From Parerythrobacter lutipelagi (GTDB lineage Bacteria; Pseudomonadota; Alphaproteobacteria; Sphingomonadales; Sphingomonadaceae): 64,000 bases of DNA. Position numbers and translations under genes: made by a program. The stretch lies in contig NZ_SKCJ01000001.1 of assembly GCF_005434975.1 (NCBI RefSeq), forward strand, positions 1,498,001 through 1,562,000. Direction: 5' to 3'. The notes below the pieces were generated by a model. That model was not told where the DNA came from. It ran no database searches and worked only from the letters and a program-made list of their open reading frames with translations. Of the stretch, positions 28,862 through 37,269 are shown piece after piece. Every line of letters begins with the position of its first letter. Position 1 is the first letter of the stretch.

Positions 28862-30454
28862 ATGAATCAAGCAACGACAGATTATGACGTCCTGATCATC
28901 GGCTCCGGCGCCGCCGGGCTGACCGCAGCGCTGGCGCTGGCCGAGCACAAGAAAGTGCTGGTGCTGGCCAAGGGGTCGCTTACCGGCGGCTCGACCGCAT
29001 GGGCGCAGGGCGGCATCGCCGCTGTGCTCGATGCAGGCGATACATTCGAAGATCATATTCGCGATACGATGATTGCGGGCGCGGGCCTCAACGATCGCGC
29101 AACGGTCGAGTTCGTGATCGAGAACGCCCCGGCTTCGATCGACCGGCTGATCGAACTGGGTGTGCCGTTCAACCGGGAAAGCGGCGATCTCCATCTCACC
29201 CGCGAGGGCGGTCACAGCCACCGCCGGATCGTCCATGTCGACGATGCGACCGGCTGGGCGGTGCAGGAAGCGCTGCTCAAGGCGGCAGACGCAAACGACA
29301 ACATCACCATGCTGCCGGGCCGCACCTGTGTCGACCTGATTACCGGGCGCAATGCGGAGAAATTCTCCGGCGAAGGCCGGGTGTGGGGTGCCTATGCGCT
29401 CGACGAAGCGACCGGCAAGGTTGAGAAGCATCTGGCCAAGGCAACGATCATGGCGGCGGGCGGCGCAGGGCGGGTCTATCTGTTCTCCACCGCGCCGCGC
29501 GGTGCGACGGGGGACGGCATCGCCATGGCGTGGCGCGCCGGCTGCCGTGTCTCCAACATGGAGATGATGCAGTTCCACCCGACCTGCCTGTACAATCTGG
29601 AGGTCAAGAATTTCCTCATCACAGAGGCGGTGCGCGGCGAAGGCGGCCATCTGCTGCATCCGGAAACCGGCCATCGCTATATGGCCGATTACGACGCTGA
29701 TCGGATGGAACTGGCACCGCGCGATATCGTCGCGCGGGCGAATGACGATCAGATCAAGCGCTATGGGCTCGACTATGTCCATCTCGATATCAGCCATCAA
29801 TCGCCGGAATTCGTGAAGGGACACTTCCCGACCATCTACGACAAGCTGATGGGCCTCGGCATCGATATGACGAAGCAGCCGATCCCGGTCGTCCCGGCGC
29901 AGCATTACACCTGCGGCGGGATCGTTGTCGGGCTCGACGCGCGCACTGACCTGCCGGGCCTGTGGGCGGCGGGCGAGTGCACGGAAAGCGGGCTACACGG
30001 CGCGAACCGGCTGGCTTCCAACAGCCTGCTGGAGTGTTTCGTCTTCGGCGAGGCAGCGGCGAAAGACATTCTCGCGAACTGGGCCGATCTGTCCGAGCCG
30101 CCGGCGATCAAGGATTGGGACGAAAGCCGCGTGACCGATTCCGATGAAGAGGTGGTGATCAAGCAGAACTGGACGGAGATCCGCCGGTTCATGTGGAATT
30201 ATGTCGGCATCGTGCGCACCACCAAGCGGCTGGAACGCGCGGCGCACCGGATCAGACTGCTGAAATCGGAGGTGGATGATTACTACGGTCACTTCGTCGT
30301 CACCACCGATCTGATCGAATTGCGCAATTTGCTGCAATCCGCAGAATTGATCGTGAACAGCGCGCTCGCCCGCCAGGAAAGCCGCGGCCTGCATTTCACG
30401 CTCGACTACCCGGAGACCGACGATGTCGCGCGCGATACGGTCTTGGTGCCGTGA
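28862..30454 (+). CDS. nadB: L-aspartate oxidase
   Basis: Catalyses the first step of de novo NAD synthesis, oxidising L-aspartate to iminoaspartate with FAD. The N-terminal FAD site is VLIIGSGAAGLTAAL. HSHRRIVHVDDATG, the active-site CGGIVV and the HGANRLASNSLLE motif are all conserved. The 530-residue length is standard. The ATG lies behind GAGAGA and the frame ends in a GTGA overlap with the next gene. nadA and nadC are not visible nearby. Confidence 0.95.
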   Translation: MNQATTDYDVLIIGSGAAGLTAALALAEHKKVLVLAKGSLTGGSTAWAQGGIAAVLDAGDTFEDHIRDTMIAGAGLNDRATVEFVIENAPASIDRLIELGVPFNRESGDLHLTREGGHSHRRIVHVDDATGWAVQEALLKAADANDNITMLPGRTCVDLITGRNAEKFSGEGRVWGAYALDEATGKVEKHLAKATIMAAGGAGRVYLFSTAPRGATGDGIAMAWRAGCRVSNMEMMQFHPTCLYNLEVKNFLITEAVRGEGGHLLHPETGHRYMADYDADRMELAPRDIVARANDDQIKRYGLDYVHLDISHQSPEFVKGHFPTIYDKLMGLGIDMTKQPIPVVPAQHYTCGGIVVGLDARTDLPGLWAAGECTESGLHGANRLASNSLLECFVFGEAAAKDILANWADLSEPPAIKDWDESRVTDSDEEVVIKQNWTEIRRFMWNYVGIVRTTKRLERAAHRIRLLKSEVDDYYGHFVVTTDLIELRNLLQSAELIVNSALARQESRGLHFTLDYPETDDVARDTVLVP

Positions 30455-31194
30455 AGCGGCTGGCAGCCTTGGCAGGCGCAGTTGCCTTGTTTGCAGCCAG
30501 CCCGGTCGGCGCAACTCCGCCCACTGTGATGCAGGTCGAGGACGAGCCCTTCGGCCTGAGCGAGACGGAATTCTTCGCGCTGCGCACGACGACCGACAAT
30601 CTCGGTTCGCATTTCGACGCGCGGCACGAGACGTTCCTTGTCGCGACCAATCTCGAAACCCGCGAGCAGATGCTGTGGCACGTCGATTCGGTCCACATCA
30701 CCACGCAATTCGGTGAGACCGCCGATGGCGACCGCAAGATTATCAAGCGGGATGACGGGATCGCGTTTGCCAATGCCTTTGACGTGCTGCGCGAACGCGG
30801 CGGCGTACCATGGCGGGCGGCATCGGGCGGAACGCATTGGGCCGGGCCGCCGATGGTGCTGGAAAGCATGGGTGCTGTGTCACTGATCTACAAAGGCGGC
30901 GAACGCTTTGTCCTGCCGAAGGTCGATGCAATCGCTTACACGGCATTCTCATCCAGCCTGCTGGCCGCATCCATCCCCGACTATCCGCGCCTCGAATCAA
31001 TCAGCACACGCGAACAATTCGCGCTGCGGCGATTCGTCTCGGCCGCCTGCAGCTACGCTGCCGATGATTTTGCGCGACGCCCGCAAGGGTTCGCGCCGGT
31101 GCAGCTGGTGCGGACCGAATGCGCGGACGAGGAAGATTTCGACGGGAACAGTTTGCTGATACCGGTCGGTGCGGTAGAACCGGACGAGAACTGA
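30451..31194 (+). CDS. Secreted protein of unknown function, 247 residues
   Basis: A GTG start shares four bases with the nadB stop, so the two are coupled. Residues 1-21 form a signal peptide (ending VGA). The mature part is rich in charged residues and has two cysteines (SAACSYA and RTECADE) but no motif I recognise. The pattern FSSSLLA followed by RRFVSAACSYA near the middle loosely echoes the small secreted paralogues near 25 kb. This is an unverified impression. Confidence 0.5.
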   Translation: MKRLAALAGAVALFAASPVGATPPTVMQVEDEPFGLSETEFFALRTTTDNLGSHFDARHETFLVATNLETREQMLWHVDSVHITTQFGETADGDRKIIKRDDGIAFANAFDVLRERGGVPWRAASGGTHWAGPPMVLESMGAVSLIYKGGERFVLPKVDAIAYTAFSSSLLAASIPDYPRLESISTREQFALRRFVSAACSYAADDFARRPQGFAPVQLVRTECADEEDFDGNSLLIPVGAVEPDEN

Positions 31195-31218
31195 GCCACG
31201 CGCAACCGCGGAGAGACC

Positions 31219-32133
31219 ATGCCCACGACCCAAGCGAACGGATTGCAGATCCATTATGACGAGCACGGCGATCCGGCGGCGCCGCCTGTGTTGCTGGTGA
31301 TGGGTCTCGGCGCGCAGATGACGCTGTGGCCGATGGAACTGGTCGACGCGCTGGTCGCGCGCGGCCACCGCGTGATCCGCTATGACAATCGCGACATCGG
31401 GCTGAGCGAAAAGTTCGACGGGGTGAAGGGTCCCGGCATTCTCAAGATGGTGATCTGGAGCAAGCTCGGGCTGCCAATTCGATCACCCTACACGCTCAGC
31501 GACATGGCGGCAGACGGGATCGGCCTGCTGGATGCGCTGGACATCGAACGTGCGCATGTTGTCGGCGCGAGCATGGGCGGGATGATCGTCCAGACCATGG
31601 CGATCGAACATTCGAACCGCCTGGCTTCGATGACCTCGATCATGTCGACCACCGGAAACCGCAAACTGCCGCAAGCGACACCGAAAGCGATGAAGGCGCT
31701 GACCCAGCGGCCGAAATCGATGGAAGAAGATGTGCTGGTCGAACACGGCATGTCGCTCTGGCGGACCATCGGCAGTCCGGATTATCCGTTGAGCGACGAG
31801 CGGCTGCGCAGCGACATTCTCAGCACTATCCGGCGCAGCACCTATCCCGAAGGCATGCCGCGCCAGCTGGCGGCGATCGTCGCCGACGGATGCCGCCGCG
31901 AGCGGCTGAAGGCGGTGGAAGTGCCGAGCCTGGTCATCCATGGCGAAGCCGATCCGCTGGTCCCGCTACCGGGCGGGGAGGATACGGCGGCGCATATTCC
32001 GGGCGCGCGACTGAAGACCTTTCCCGGCATGGGCCACGATTTGCCGCTCGAACTGGTCGATCCGATGGCCGATGCAATTGCAGAGCATGCGAAAACGGCG
32101 GCCGGCAAAGCTGGCGGCACAAGCGCGGCTTAG
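31219..32133 (+). CDS. Alpha/beta hydrolase
   Basis: A 304-residue hydrolase with the nucleophile elbow GASMGG (Ser118), the acid in VIHGEADPLVP, and the histidine in FPGMGHDLP. The oxyanion region is LLVMGLGAQM. No lid domain is prominent. The sequence YDNRDIGLSEKFDG fits small epoxide-hydrolase or haloperoxidase-like members. Substrate is unknown. The gene stands alone, and its end overlaps the downstream minus-strand gene by four bases. Confidence 0.85.
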   Translation: MPTTQANGLQIHYDEHGDPAAPPVLLVMGLGAQMTLWPMELVDALVARGHRVIRYDNRDIGLSEKFDGVKGPGILKMVIWSKLGLPIRSPYTLSDMAADGIGLLDALDIERAHVVGASMGGMIVQTMAIEHSNRLASMTSIMSTTGNRKLPQATPKAMKALTQRPKSMEEDVLVEHGMSLWRTIGSPDYPLSDERLRSDILSTIRRSTYPEGMPRQLAAIVADGCRRERLKAVEVPSLVIHGEADPLVPLPGGEDTAAHIPGARLKTFPGMGHDLPLELVDPMADAIAEHAKTAAGKAGGTSAA

Positions 32134-32378
32134 AACTCGCCCCAGCCGATAAGCCGCGCCGCGAGGATCAGCGCCATCGCGCCCAGAATCGAAGCAAGGC
32201 AGCCCGCGCGATTGAATCCCTCTCGCCCGCGGTGGGCCAGCAGACCGGCGAGCAGCGAGCCGCCGATGCCCAGAGCAATGGTCCCAAGCCAGCCCATCTC
32301 GACAGCGCCGGGATAAAACCAGCGCGCCAGTGCTCCGACAATCAGTCCGGTGAAGATGGCGCCGATAATGTTGAACAT
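32130..32378 (-). CDS. GlsB/YeaQ/YmgE family membrane stress protein
   Basis: An 82-residue protein with three hydrophobic segments and the glycine patterns (ALGIGGSLLAGLLA, GLIVGALARW) of the transglycosylase-associated YeaQ/YmgE family. The family is linked to general stress responses. The ATG is preceded by a GGACC stretch. It converges with the alpha/beta hydrolase gene and diverges from the long nrdA leader. Confidence 0.8.
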   Translation of the reverse strand: MFNIIGAIFTGLIVGALARWFYPGAVEMGWLGTIALGIGGSLLAGLLAHRGREGFNRAGCLASILGAMALILAARLIGWGEF

Positions 32379-32671
32379 GAATGGTCCTTTCGTGCCGGCC
32401 GTGCTGCGTAGCGATTCGGGCCGGAATGTGAATGTCGGGGCCCTTTGCCCCAATGTGCGCGGATTCGAAAATTGCGTCACAGGATTCGTTTGATTCAAAC
32501 CCCTGCAATACCCATTTTCCGCATATAAATTTTTTCACGGATTCATTTTTGGGCTTGCGTGGTCCGCAAGCCTAGGATTTCCGGCGCGTCGCTGCGTTGC
32601 AGCAAGCTAATACACCGGACCGGAACACGGTTAATTGCGATTTACCCTATTGCACCTGAGACCGGTCTGAT

Positions 32672-32719
32672 TCAGTATCTAGTGGTTCGGGTCCCGGGGG
32701 CACCTACTAGACCTTGTTG
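32672..32719 (+). promoter_or_regulatory. Possible pair of NrdR boxes
   Basis: Two elements, TTCAGTATCTAGTGGT and CTACTAGACCTTGTTG, have centres about 32 bases apart, close to three helical turns. NrdR represses ribonucleotide reductase genes by binding paired boxes with such spacing. The match to known boxes is partial, so this is an inference from position. The two sites also form an imperfect inverted repeat. Confidence 0.35.
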
Positions 32720-32789
32720 TTTTGGCGATCGCGCCTAAGGCGTGGCGGCAGAGAGATTCGGTCTCCTGTGGATAGGTGGGGGAGAAGTA

Positions 32790-32852
32790 ATGCTCCATCT
32801 GGAACCTGAAAAAATGCTAGGTGGGACACATCCCGCCGAATCGAACGGATGA
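32790..32852 (+). CDS. Possible leader peptide upstream of nrdA (20 residues)
   Basis: A short ORF, ATG to TGA, encodes MLHLEPEKMLGGTHPAESNG. GGGGGAGAAG lies five bases before the ATG, a far better ribosome-binding site than the one of nrdA itself. Its coding region contains the arms of a hairpin. If translated, it could control nrdA by attenuation or coupling. Chance cannot be excluded. Confidence 0.3.
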   Translation: MLHLEPEKMLGGTHPAESNG

Positions 32853-32898
32853 GGAACATCGGGCACAGCGCGGTGTTGAATAAAGGCGGGGCGTATAA

Positions 32899-34956
32899 AT
32901 GGAATTCAGGACCGGGGACGACGAAGCCATGGGGCTCGATCAGGATAGCAATGCAACCGACACAGACATCACTTCAGCACCGGAAAAACAGAAGGTCGCG
33001 GTAAGCATGGACAAGGCAGACAAGGGTTCTGACGAGCTGGTGGCCGAGAAGGCCGGCGAAGCCATGGCTGAAGCGCTGGGCACGGTGGCCAAGGCGGCTG
33101 CCCAAAGCAGTTCGACCGGGCCCGATGAAGACAGCAAGAAGGTCAACGACCGCCGCTTCACCATCACCACCGATGAAAGCCGTGACGCGAACCTGACCGA
33201 TTTCGGCAAGGAAACGCTGATCGACCGCTACCTGCTGCCGGGCGAAAACTTCCAGGACCTGTTTGCCCGCGTCGCGGATGCCTATGCCGACGATCAGGAG
33301 CACGCGCAGCGTCTCTACGACTATATCTCACGGCTGTGGTTCATGCCGGCGACCCCGGTGTTGTCGAACGGCGGCACTGCGCGCGGCCTGCCGATTTCCT
33401 GCTATCTCAATTCCGTGTCCGACAGCCTGGACGGCATTGTCGGCACCTGGAACGAAAACGTCTGGCTGGCCTCCAAGGGCGGCGGCATCGGTACCTATTG
33501 GGGTAATGTTCGCGGCATTGGCGAGCCGGTCGGCCTCAACGGCAAGACCAGCGGGATCATCCCGTTCGTTCGCGTGATGGACAGCCTGACGCTGGCGATT
33601 TCGCAGGGCTCGCTGCGGCGCGGCTCGGCGGCCTGCTATCTCGATGTCAGCCATCCGGAGATCGAGGAATTCCTCGAAATCCGCAAACCTTCCGGCGATT
33701 TCAACCGCAAGGCGCTCAATCTGCACCACGGCGTGCTGTTGACCGACGAATTCATGGAAGCGGTTCGCGCGGGCGAGAAATTCGATCTCAAATCGCCCAA
33801 GACCGGCGAAGTGCGCGCCACAGTCGACGCGCGCAGCCTGTTCCAGAAGCTGGTTGAAACCCGCCTCGCCACCGGAGAGCCCTACATTGTCTTCTCCGAC
33901 ACAGTGAACCGCATGATGCCCAAGCATCACCGCGAACTGGGCCTGAAGGTCTCGACCTCCAACCTGTGTTCGGAAATCACCCTGCCGACGGGCATCGACC
34001 ACTTGGGCAACGACCGCACGGCGGTGTGCTGCCTCAGCTCGCTGAACCTGGAAAAATGGGACGAGTGGAACGGCGACAAGACCTTCATCGAAGACGTCAT
34101 GCGCTTCCTCGACAATGTCCTGCAGGATTATATCGACCGCGCACCGGAAGAAATGGCGCGCGCCAAATACAGCGCGATGCGCGAACGTTCGGTCGGCCTT
34201 GGCGTAATGGGCTTCCATTCTTTCCTGCAGGCGAAAGACCTGCCGATGGAAGGCACCATGGCCAAGGTGTGGAACCTCAAGATGTTCAAGCACATCAGCG
34301 GCAAGGCGGAAGAGGCCTCGCTGCTGCTCGCGCAGGAACGCGGCGCTTGCCCCGATGCGGAAGAAATGGGCGCGATGGAACGTTTCAGCTGCAAGATGGC
34401 AATCGCGCCGACCGCGTCGATCAGCATCATCTGCGGCGGCACCAGCGCCTGCATCGAGCCGATCCCGGCCAACATCTACACCCACAAGACGCTCTCGGGC
34501 AGCTTCGTGGTCAAGAACCCGTATCTTGAGAAAGTCCTCCGCGCGAAGTCGAAGGATTCGAACAATGTGTGGAACTCGATTCTCGAGAAAGGCGGCTCGG
34601 TCCAGCATCTCGATTTCCTCACGGACGAGGAAAAGGCGACGTTCAAGACCAGCTTCGAGATCGACCAGCGTTACCTGCTCGAATTCGCCGCCGATCGCGC
34701 ACCGTTTATCGATCAGGCTCAATCGCTGAACCTGTTCATTCCGGCCGATGTCGACAAGTGGGACCTGATGATGCTGCACTTTCAGGCGTGGGAAAAGGGC
34801 ATCAAGTCGCTCTATTATCTCCGCTCGAAGTCGGTCCAGCGCGCTGGCTTTGCCGGCGGGGTGGAAGCGGACAACACGGCCGATGCGGCCAAGTTCGAAC
34901 TGGCCGCAGGCGCAGGCGAACAGACCGATTACGAGGAATGCCTGAGCTGCCAGTGA
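32899..34956 (+). CDS. nrdA: Ribonucleoside-diphosphate reductase subunit alpha (class I)
   Basis: The catalytic subunit that reduces ribonucleoside diphosphates to deoxynucleotides using the radical from NrdB. The 685-residue product starts with about 55 poorly conserved residues, then the core: SCYLNSVSDSLDGI with one active-site cysteine, STSNLCSEI with the central cysteine, and the C-terminal YEECLSCQ with the CxxC redox pair. No ATP-cone is apparent at the N-terminus. The ATG at 32899 follows GGGGCGTATAA; a second ATG ten codons on is possible. nrdB lies 2.3 kb downstream. Confidence 0.95.
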   Translation: MEFRTGDDEAMGLDQDSNATDTDITSAPEKQKVAVSMDKADKGSDELVAEKAGEAMAEALGTVAKAAAQSSSTGPDEDSKKVNDRRFTITTDESRDANLTDFGKETLIDRYLLPGENFQDLFARVADAYADDQEHAQRLYDYISRLWFMPATPVLSNGGTARGLPISCYLNSVSDSLDGIVGTWNENVWLASKGGGIGTYWGNVRGIGEPVGLNGKTSGIIPFVRVMDSLTLAISQGSLRRGSAACYLDVSHPEIEEFLEIRKPSGDFNRKALNLHHGVLLTDEFMEAVRAGEKFDLKSPKTGEVRATVDARSLFQKLVETRLATGEPYIVFSDTVNRMMPKHHRELGLKVSTSNLCSEITLPTGIDHLGNDRTAVCCLSSLNLEKWDEWNGDKTFIEDVMRFLDNVLQDYIDRAPEEMARAKYSAMRERSVGLGVMGFHSFLQAKDLPMEGTMAKVWNLKMFKHISGKAEEASLLLAQERGACPDAEEMGAMERFSCKMAIAPTASISIICGGTSACIEPIPANIYTHKTLSGSFVVKNPYLEKVLRAKSKDSNNVWNSILEKGGSVQHLDFLTDEEKATFKTSFEIDQRYLLEFAADRAPFIDQAQSLNLFIPADVDKWDLMMLHFQAWEKGIKSLYYLRSKSVQRAGFAGGVEADNTADAAKFELAAGAGEQTDYEECLSCQ

Positions 34957-34966
34957 TCCAGCGCTG

Positions 34967-35149
34967 ATGGACCCCGATCAGTTCTATCTGATTGGCATCA
35001 TCATTGCCGCTGTGCTTGCGCTGGCGAACGTCTGGCGCGGGGCGGTTCTGATGAAACAGGGCGCACGCGGACAAGCGAACAAGCGGATGATGTACGGCGC
35101 GGCCATGATGTTGTTCATGGTCGCGCTGCTCGTTTTCAAGCAGGGTTAG
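34967..35149 (+). CDS. Small membrane protein, 60 residues
   Basis: Two predicted helices (FYLIGIIIAAVLALANVW and MMYGAAMMLFMVALLVF) flank a basic loop (MKQGARGQANKR). Starts ten bases after the nrdA stop and is probably on the nrdA transcript. It has no motif that I recognise. Confidence 0.55.
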   Translation: MDPDQFYLIGIIIAAVLALANVWRGAVLMKQGARGQANKRMMYGAAMMLFMVALLVFKQG

Positions 35150-35302
35150 CTGCGCGTTCCTCCCGTCAGCAACATCCGCCATATTTCCGGCATGACTTTC
35201 AGTGCCATGCGCCATATCCATGGCGTAGCCTGAGCCCCTGTCGACAAGGCACAAGGCTCTCATCGCAGCGGTCAGTTCGACCATCGCGACGGGAGACTTT
35301 TC

Positions 35303-35473
35303 ATGTTGCTCAATATGGGCGCGATCCTGCTCAGTGCTGGTGTCGGCATAATCGGCGTTGCCGGGCGTTGGCCCGACAATGCGAACAAGCGCACCGCCTT
35401 GACCGCAGGACCGTTGCTCTCGTTCTTCGGCTGTGTCCTCGCTTTGCTGGCTTTCGTCAGGGCGGGGTATTAG
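35303..35473 (+). CDS. Small membrane protein, 56 residues
   Basis: The ORF runs from ATG 35303 to TAG, with GGGAGAC seven bases upstream. Residues 1-18 (MLLNMGAILLSAGVGIIG) and 34-51 (GPLLSFFGCVLALLAF) are hydrophobic helices around a short polar loop. Its helix-loop-helix plan resembles the other small membrane proteins in this area. Function is unknown. Confidence 0.5.
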   Translation: MLLNMGAILLSAGVGIIGVAGRWPDNANKRTALTAGPLLSFFGCVLALLAFVRAGY

Positions 35474-35578
35474 CCGGACCCTGCGGGCAGGCGGATCCGC
35501 TCGACCCGTCTCCCCACTGATGATCTGTCAGCCTGCAGGGATAGTTTCGGTTTCGCTCAAACATGACGGCTGAACACG

Positions 35579-35621
35579 AAAAACCCCGGCGCTCGACCCT
35601 GTAAAAGGGGAGCTGCCGGGG
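35579..35621 (-). terminator. Intrinsic terminator after the DUF2171 gene
   Basis: On the minus strand, GCCGGGG and CCCCGGC (plus several inner pairs) form a stem with an AT-rich loop and are followed by TTTTT. It ends the DUF2171 transcript, about 55 bases past its stop. Confidence 0.65.
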
Positions 35622-35676
35622 GGTGCCGACCCTCCCGCCGGACCAATCCGACAGGCGAGTTGCAGGTGCGGAGGTG

Positions 35677-35919
35677 TCAGGCGTCCGCCATCGCCTTGTT
35701 CCCGAGACCTTCCGGAATACGTGCATCCTCCTTGAGGTAGATGCGGTTGTCATCCAACCGGTCGACATCGCTCAGGGCGATGAAGTGGTGCATATCGTCC
35801 ATGCTGTCCGACTTGGTCAGCTTGATCGCTTCGTCCTGCACCGCATCGACTGTGCCGACGTGCTCACCCTTCGAATTGGTGACTTCCATATGTTCCTTGA
35901 TGCGTAGCTTCTCAAACAT
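35677..35919 (-). CDS. DUF2171 domain protein
   Basis: An 80-residue PRC-barrel-like small protein: MEVTNSKGEHVGTVDAVQDEAIKLTK and DMHHFIALSDVDRLDDNRIYL are typical of the DUF2171 family. Such proteins may bind RNA or membrane components in stress. The ATG is preceded by AAAGGAAAAAC. Transcribed away from its neighbours, with its own terminator. Confidence 0.8.
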   Translation of the reverse strand: MFEKLRIKEHMEVTNSKGEHVGTVDAVQDEAIKLTKSDSMDDMHHFIALSDVDRLDDNRIYLKEDARIPEGLGNKAMADA

Positions 35920-36152
35920 GTTTTTCCTTTTTGTTGAATGGGTTACACTATACTAACGGGCTTGAAGCGTCATCGTTCCTCGACTCGCCGAAGCTGAGCC
36001 ACGGGTCATGGAACGGCCGGTTTACCGGCTTGCCGGGGATGCGCCCGAACCCCGCCGGGGCCAGATTTATGGCATGGGCGAAGCCTCCTGCACCTGCTGG
36101 AAAGTCTCCGGTATCGCCGCAGCATTTGCGGCCGGACACGGGGAGAAACAGA

Positions 36153-36332
36153 ATGCTTACCTATGGCGGAATTGGATTGCTGGCCGCCGGCATGATCATG
36201 ATGTTCGGCGCAGAGAAACTCATCAGCGATCCGGAAAAAGCGGCCAAAGCCAAGAAGCAGGCGCCGATCCTGGCCGTGGTTGGCGCGGCCGCTCTGGGCC
36301 TCGGCATATTCCTCGGCGGGATGCTCGCCTAA
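36153..36332 (+). CDS. Small membrane protein, 59 residues
   Basis: Two hydrophobic segments (GGIGLLAAGMIMMFGA and ILAVVGAAALGLGIFLGGML) are joined by a basic loop of Asp, Pro, Glu and Lys (SDPEKAAKAKKQ). GGGGAGAAAC precedes the ATG. The longer frame from 35931 is rejected because its extra residues are unlike a membrane protein. Function is unknown. Confidence 0.55.
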   Translation: MLTYGGIGLLAAGMIMMFGAEKLISDPEKAAKAKKQAPILAVVGAAALGLGIFLGGMLA

Positions 36333-36370
36333 ACGCCCCCGCTTGCGATCGTACTAGAAATTCGGGCGGT

Positions 36371-37111
36371 ATGGTGGCACCCAAGCCGCTGATGTTCGCG
36401 CCTGAACTCTTGACCACAGGGGCCTTGCTGACCGCCGCACTTGGCGCAGCGGGCGGGGCTGCGCTGACGCTCGGCATCTACCTGTTTCGTGACCGGCATG
36501 TGTTGCTGCATCGCTGGCGCAAACGGCAGCGGATTGCTTCGGGCGATTACGAGGCGCTGACGTGGGACGATGAACCCGATGGCTATCTGCCCGATGCGGT
36601 GAGCGAGGAAGAGCGGGAACAGCTGCCGCTCGATCTCGCGATGTCGGCGGTGCTGGGCGCGATCTGGCTGGTCGGCGCCTGGTACCAGAGTGACGGGCTG
36701 ATTTTCGTGCTGGTTGCCGGGGCGCTGATCTGGTCGACGGTGACATTGCTGCGCGACGACAACTCGCCGGTGCTCGATGCGGAGGTTGGCGAGGAGAGCC
36801 AGCCGATGGATCCCGCCCGGCGCTGGCGGCTTATCGCGGCCAATCTCCTGTTTATCGGCTTTGTTGCCGTGACCACGCTGCGCCCGCTTAAGGCCGCGTT
36901 CGGCCGGTGGTTCGATGCGGCCCCGAACCTGTTCTACGCGGGCGGCGCGGTTCTGGCCGGATTGGCCCTGTGGGCGCTGGCGACCGGGATCGATCCTGAC
37001 AGCGACCTGCCCAACTGGCGCAGCTACGATTTCCCGCGCGAGGCGGTGTTCGGATTGATCGGCGCGCTGGTGATGGTCGGCGCGATTGTCGGGTTTGCCA
37101 CGGTGATGTGA
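36371..37111 (+). CDS. Membrane protein of unknown function, 246 residues
   Basis: Six or so hydrophobic segments alternate with acidic and arginine-rich loops (HRWRKRQRIASG, DDEPDGYLPDAVSEEEREQLP, EESQPMDPARRWR). A helix (LPLDLAMSAVLGAIWLVGAW) and a C-terminal one (VFGLIGALVMVGAIVGFATVM) are clear. I prefer the ATG at 36371; the ORF extends 121 codons further upstream in implausible sequence. The stop lies in a set of 11-base repeats. It could be co-transcribed with nrdB. No family recognised. Confidence 0.6.
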   Translation: MVAPKPLMFAPELLTTGALLTAALGAAGGAALTLGIYLFRDRHVLLHRWRKRQRIASGDYEALTWDDEPDGYLPDAVSEEEREQLPLDLAMSAVLGAIWLVGAWYQSDGLIFVLVAGALIWSTVTLLRDDNSPVLDAEVGEESQPMDPARRWRLIAANLLFIGFVAVTTLRPLKAAFGRWFDAAPNLFYAGGAVLAGLALWALATGIDPDSDLPNWRSYDFPREAVFGLIGALVMVGAIVGFATVM

Positions 37112-37144
37112 TGCTGATGTGACGCTGATGTGACCGCGATGTCA
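37105..37144 (+). repeat. Four 11-base phased repeats upstream of nrdB
   Basis: GATGTGA occurs at 37105, 37116 and 37127, and the variant GATGTCA at 37138, exactly 11 bases apart. The first copy overlaps the stop of the membrane protein gene. The nrdB start is 126 bases further on. The last two copies also pair as a small hairpin (GTGAC and GTCAC). Confidence 0.75.
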
Positions 37145-37269
37145 CCCCGTGCATGAAAAGCGCGAAAATCTTTGCCCGTTTTATCCCCGCTGAAATCTTT
37201 GTTCTTGCCTTCGAATCCGCTCTCTGATTCCCTATATGAGTCGTTCGCGCAGTTGAGAGGAAGCACAAG

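Larger units (their letters stand above)
32379..32898 (+). other. Long 520-base leader region upstream of nrdA
   Basis: No gene fills this gap. It contains a pair of possible NrdR boxes, a 20-codon ORF with a strong ribosome-binding site, and a seven-base-pair hairpin (GGTGGGA, loop CACA, TCCCGCC, one G-U pair). The first 200 bases are plain AT-richer sequence where I see nothing. Confidence 0.5.

Noticed and set aside
35207-35226. CGCCAT-ATCC-ATGGCG dyad before a small membrane protein gene
   Set aside because: Short and without a clear role; it is likely chance in GC-rich sequence.
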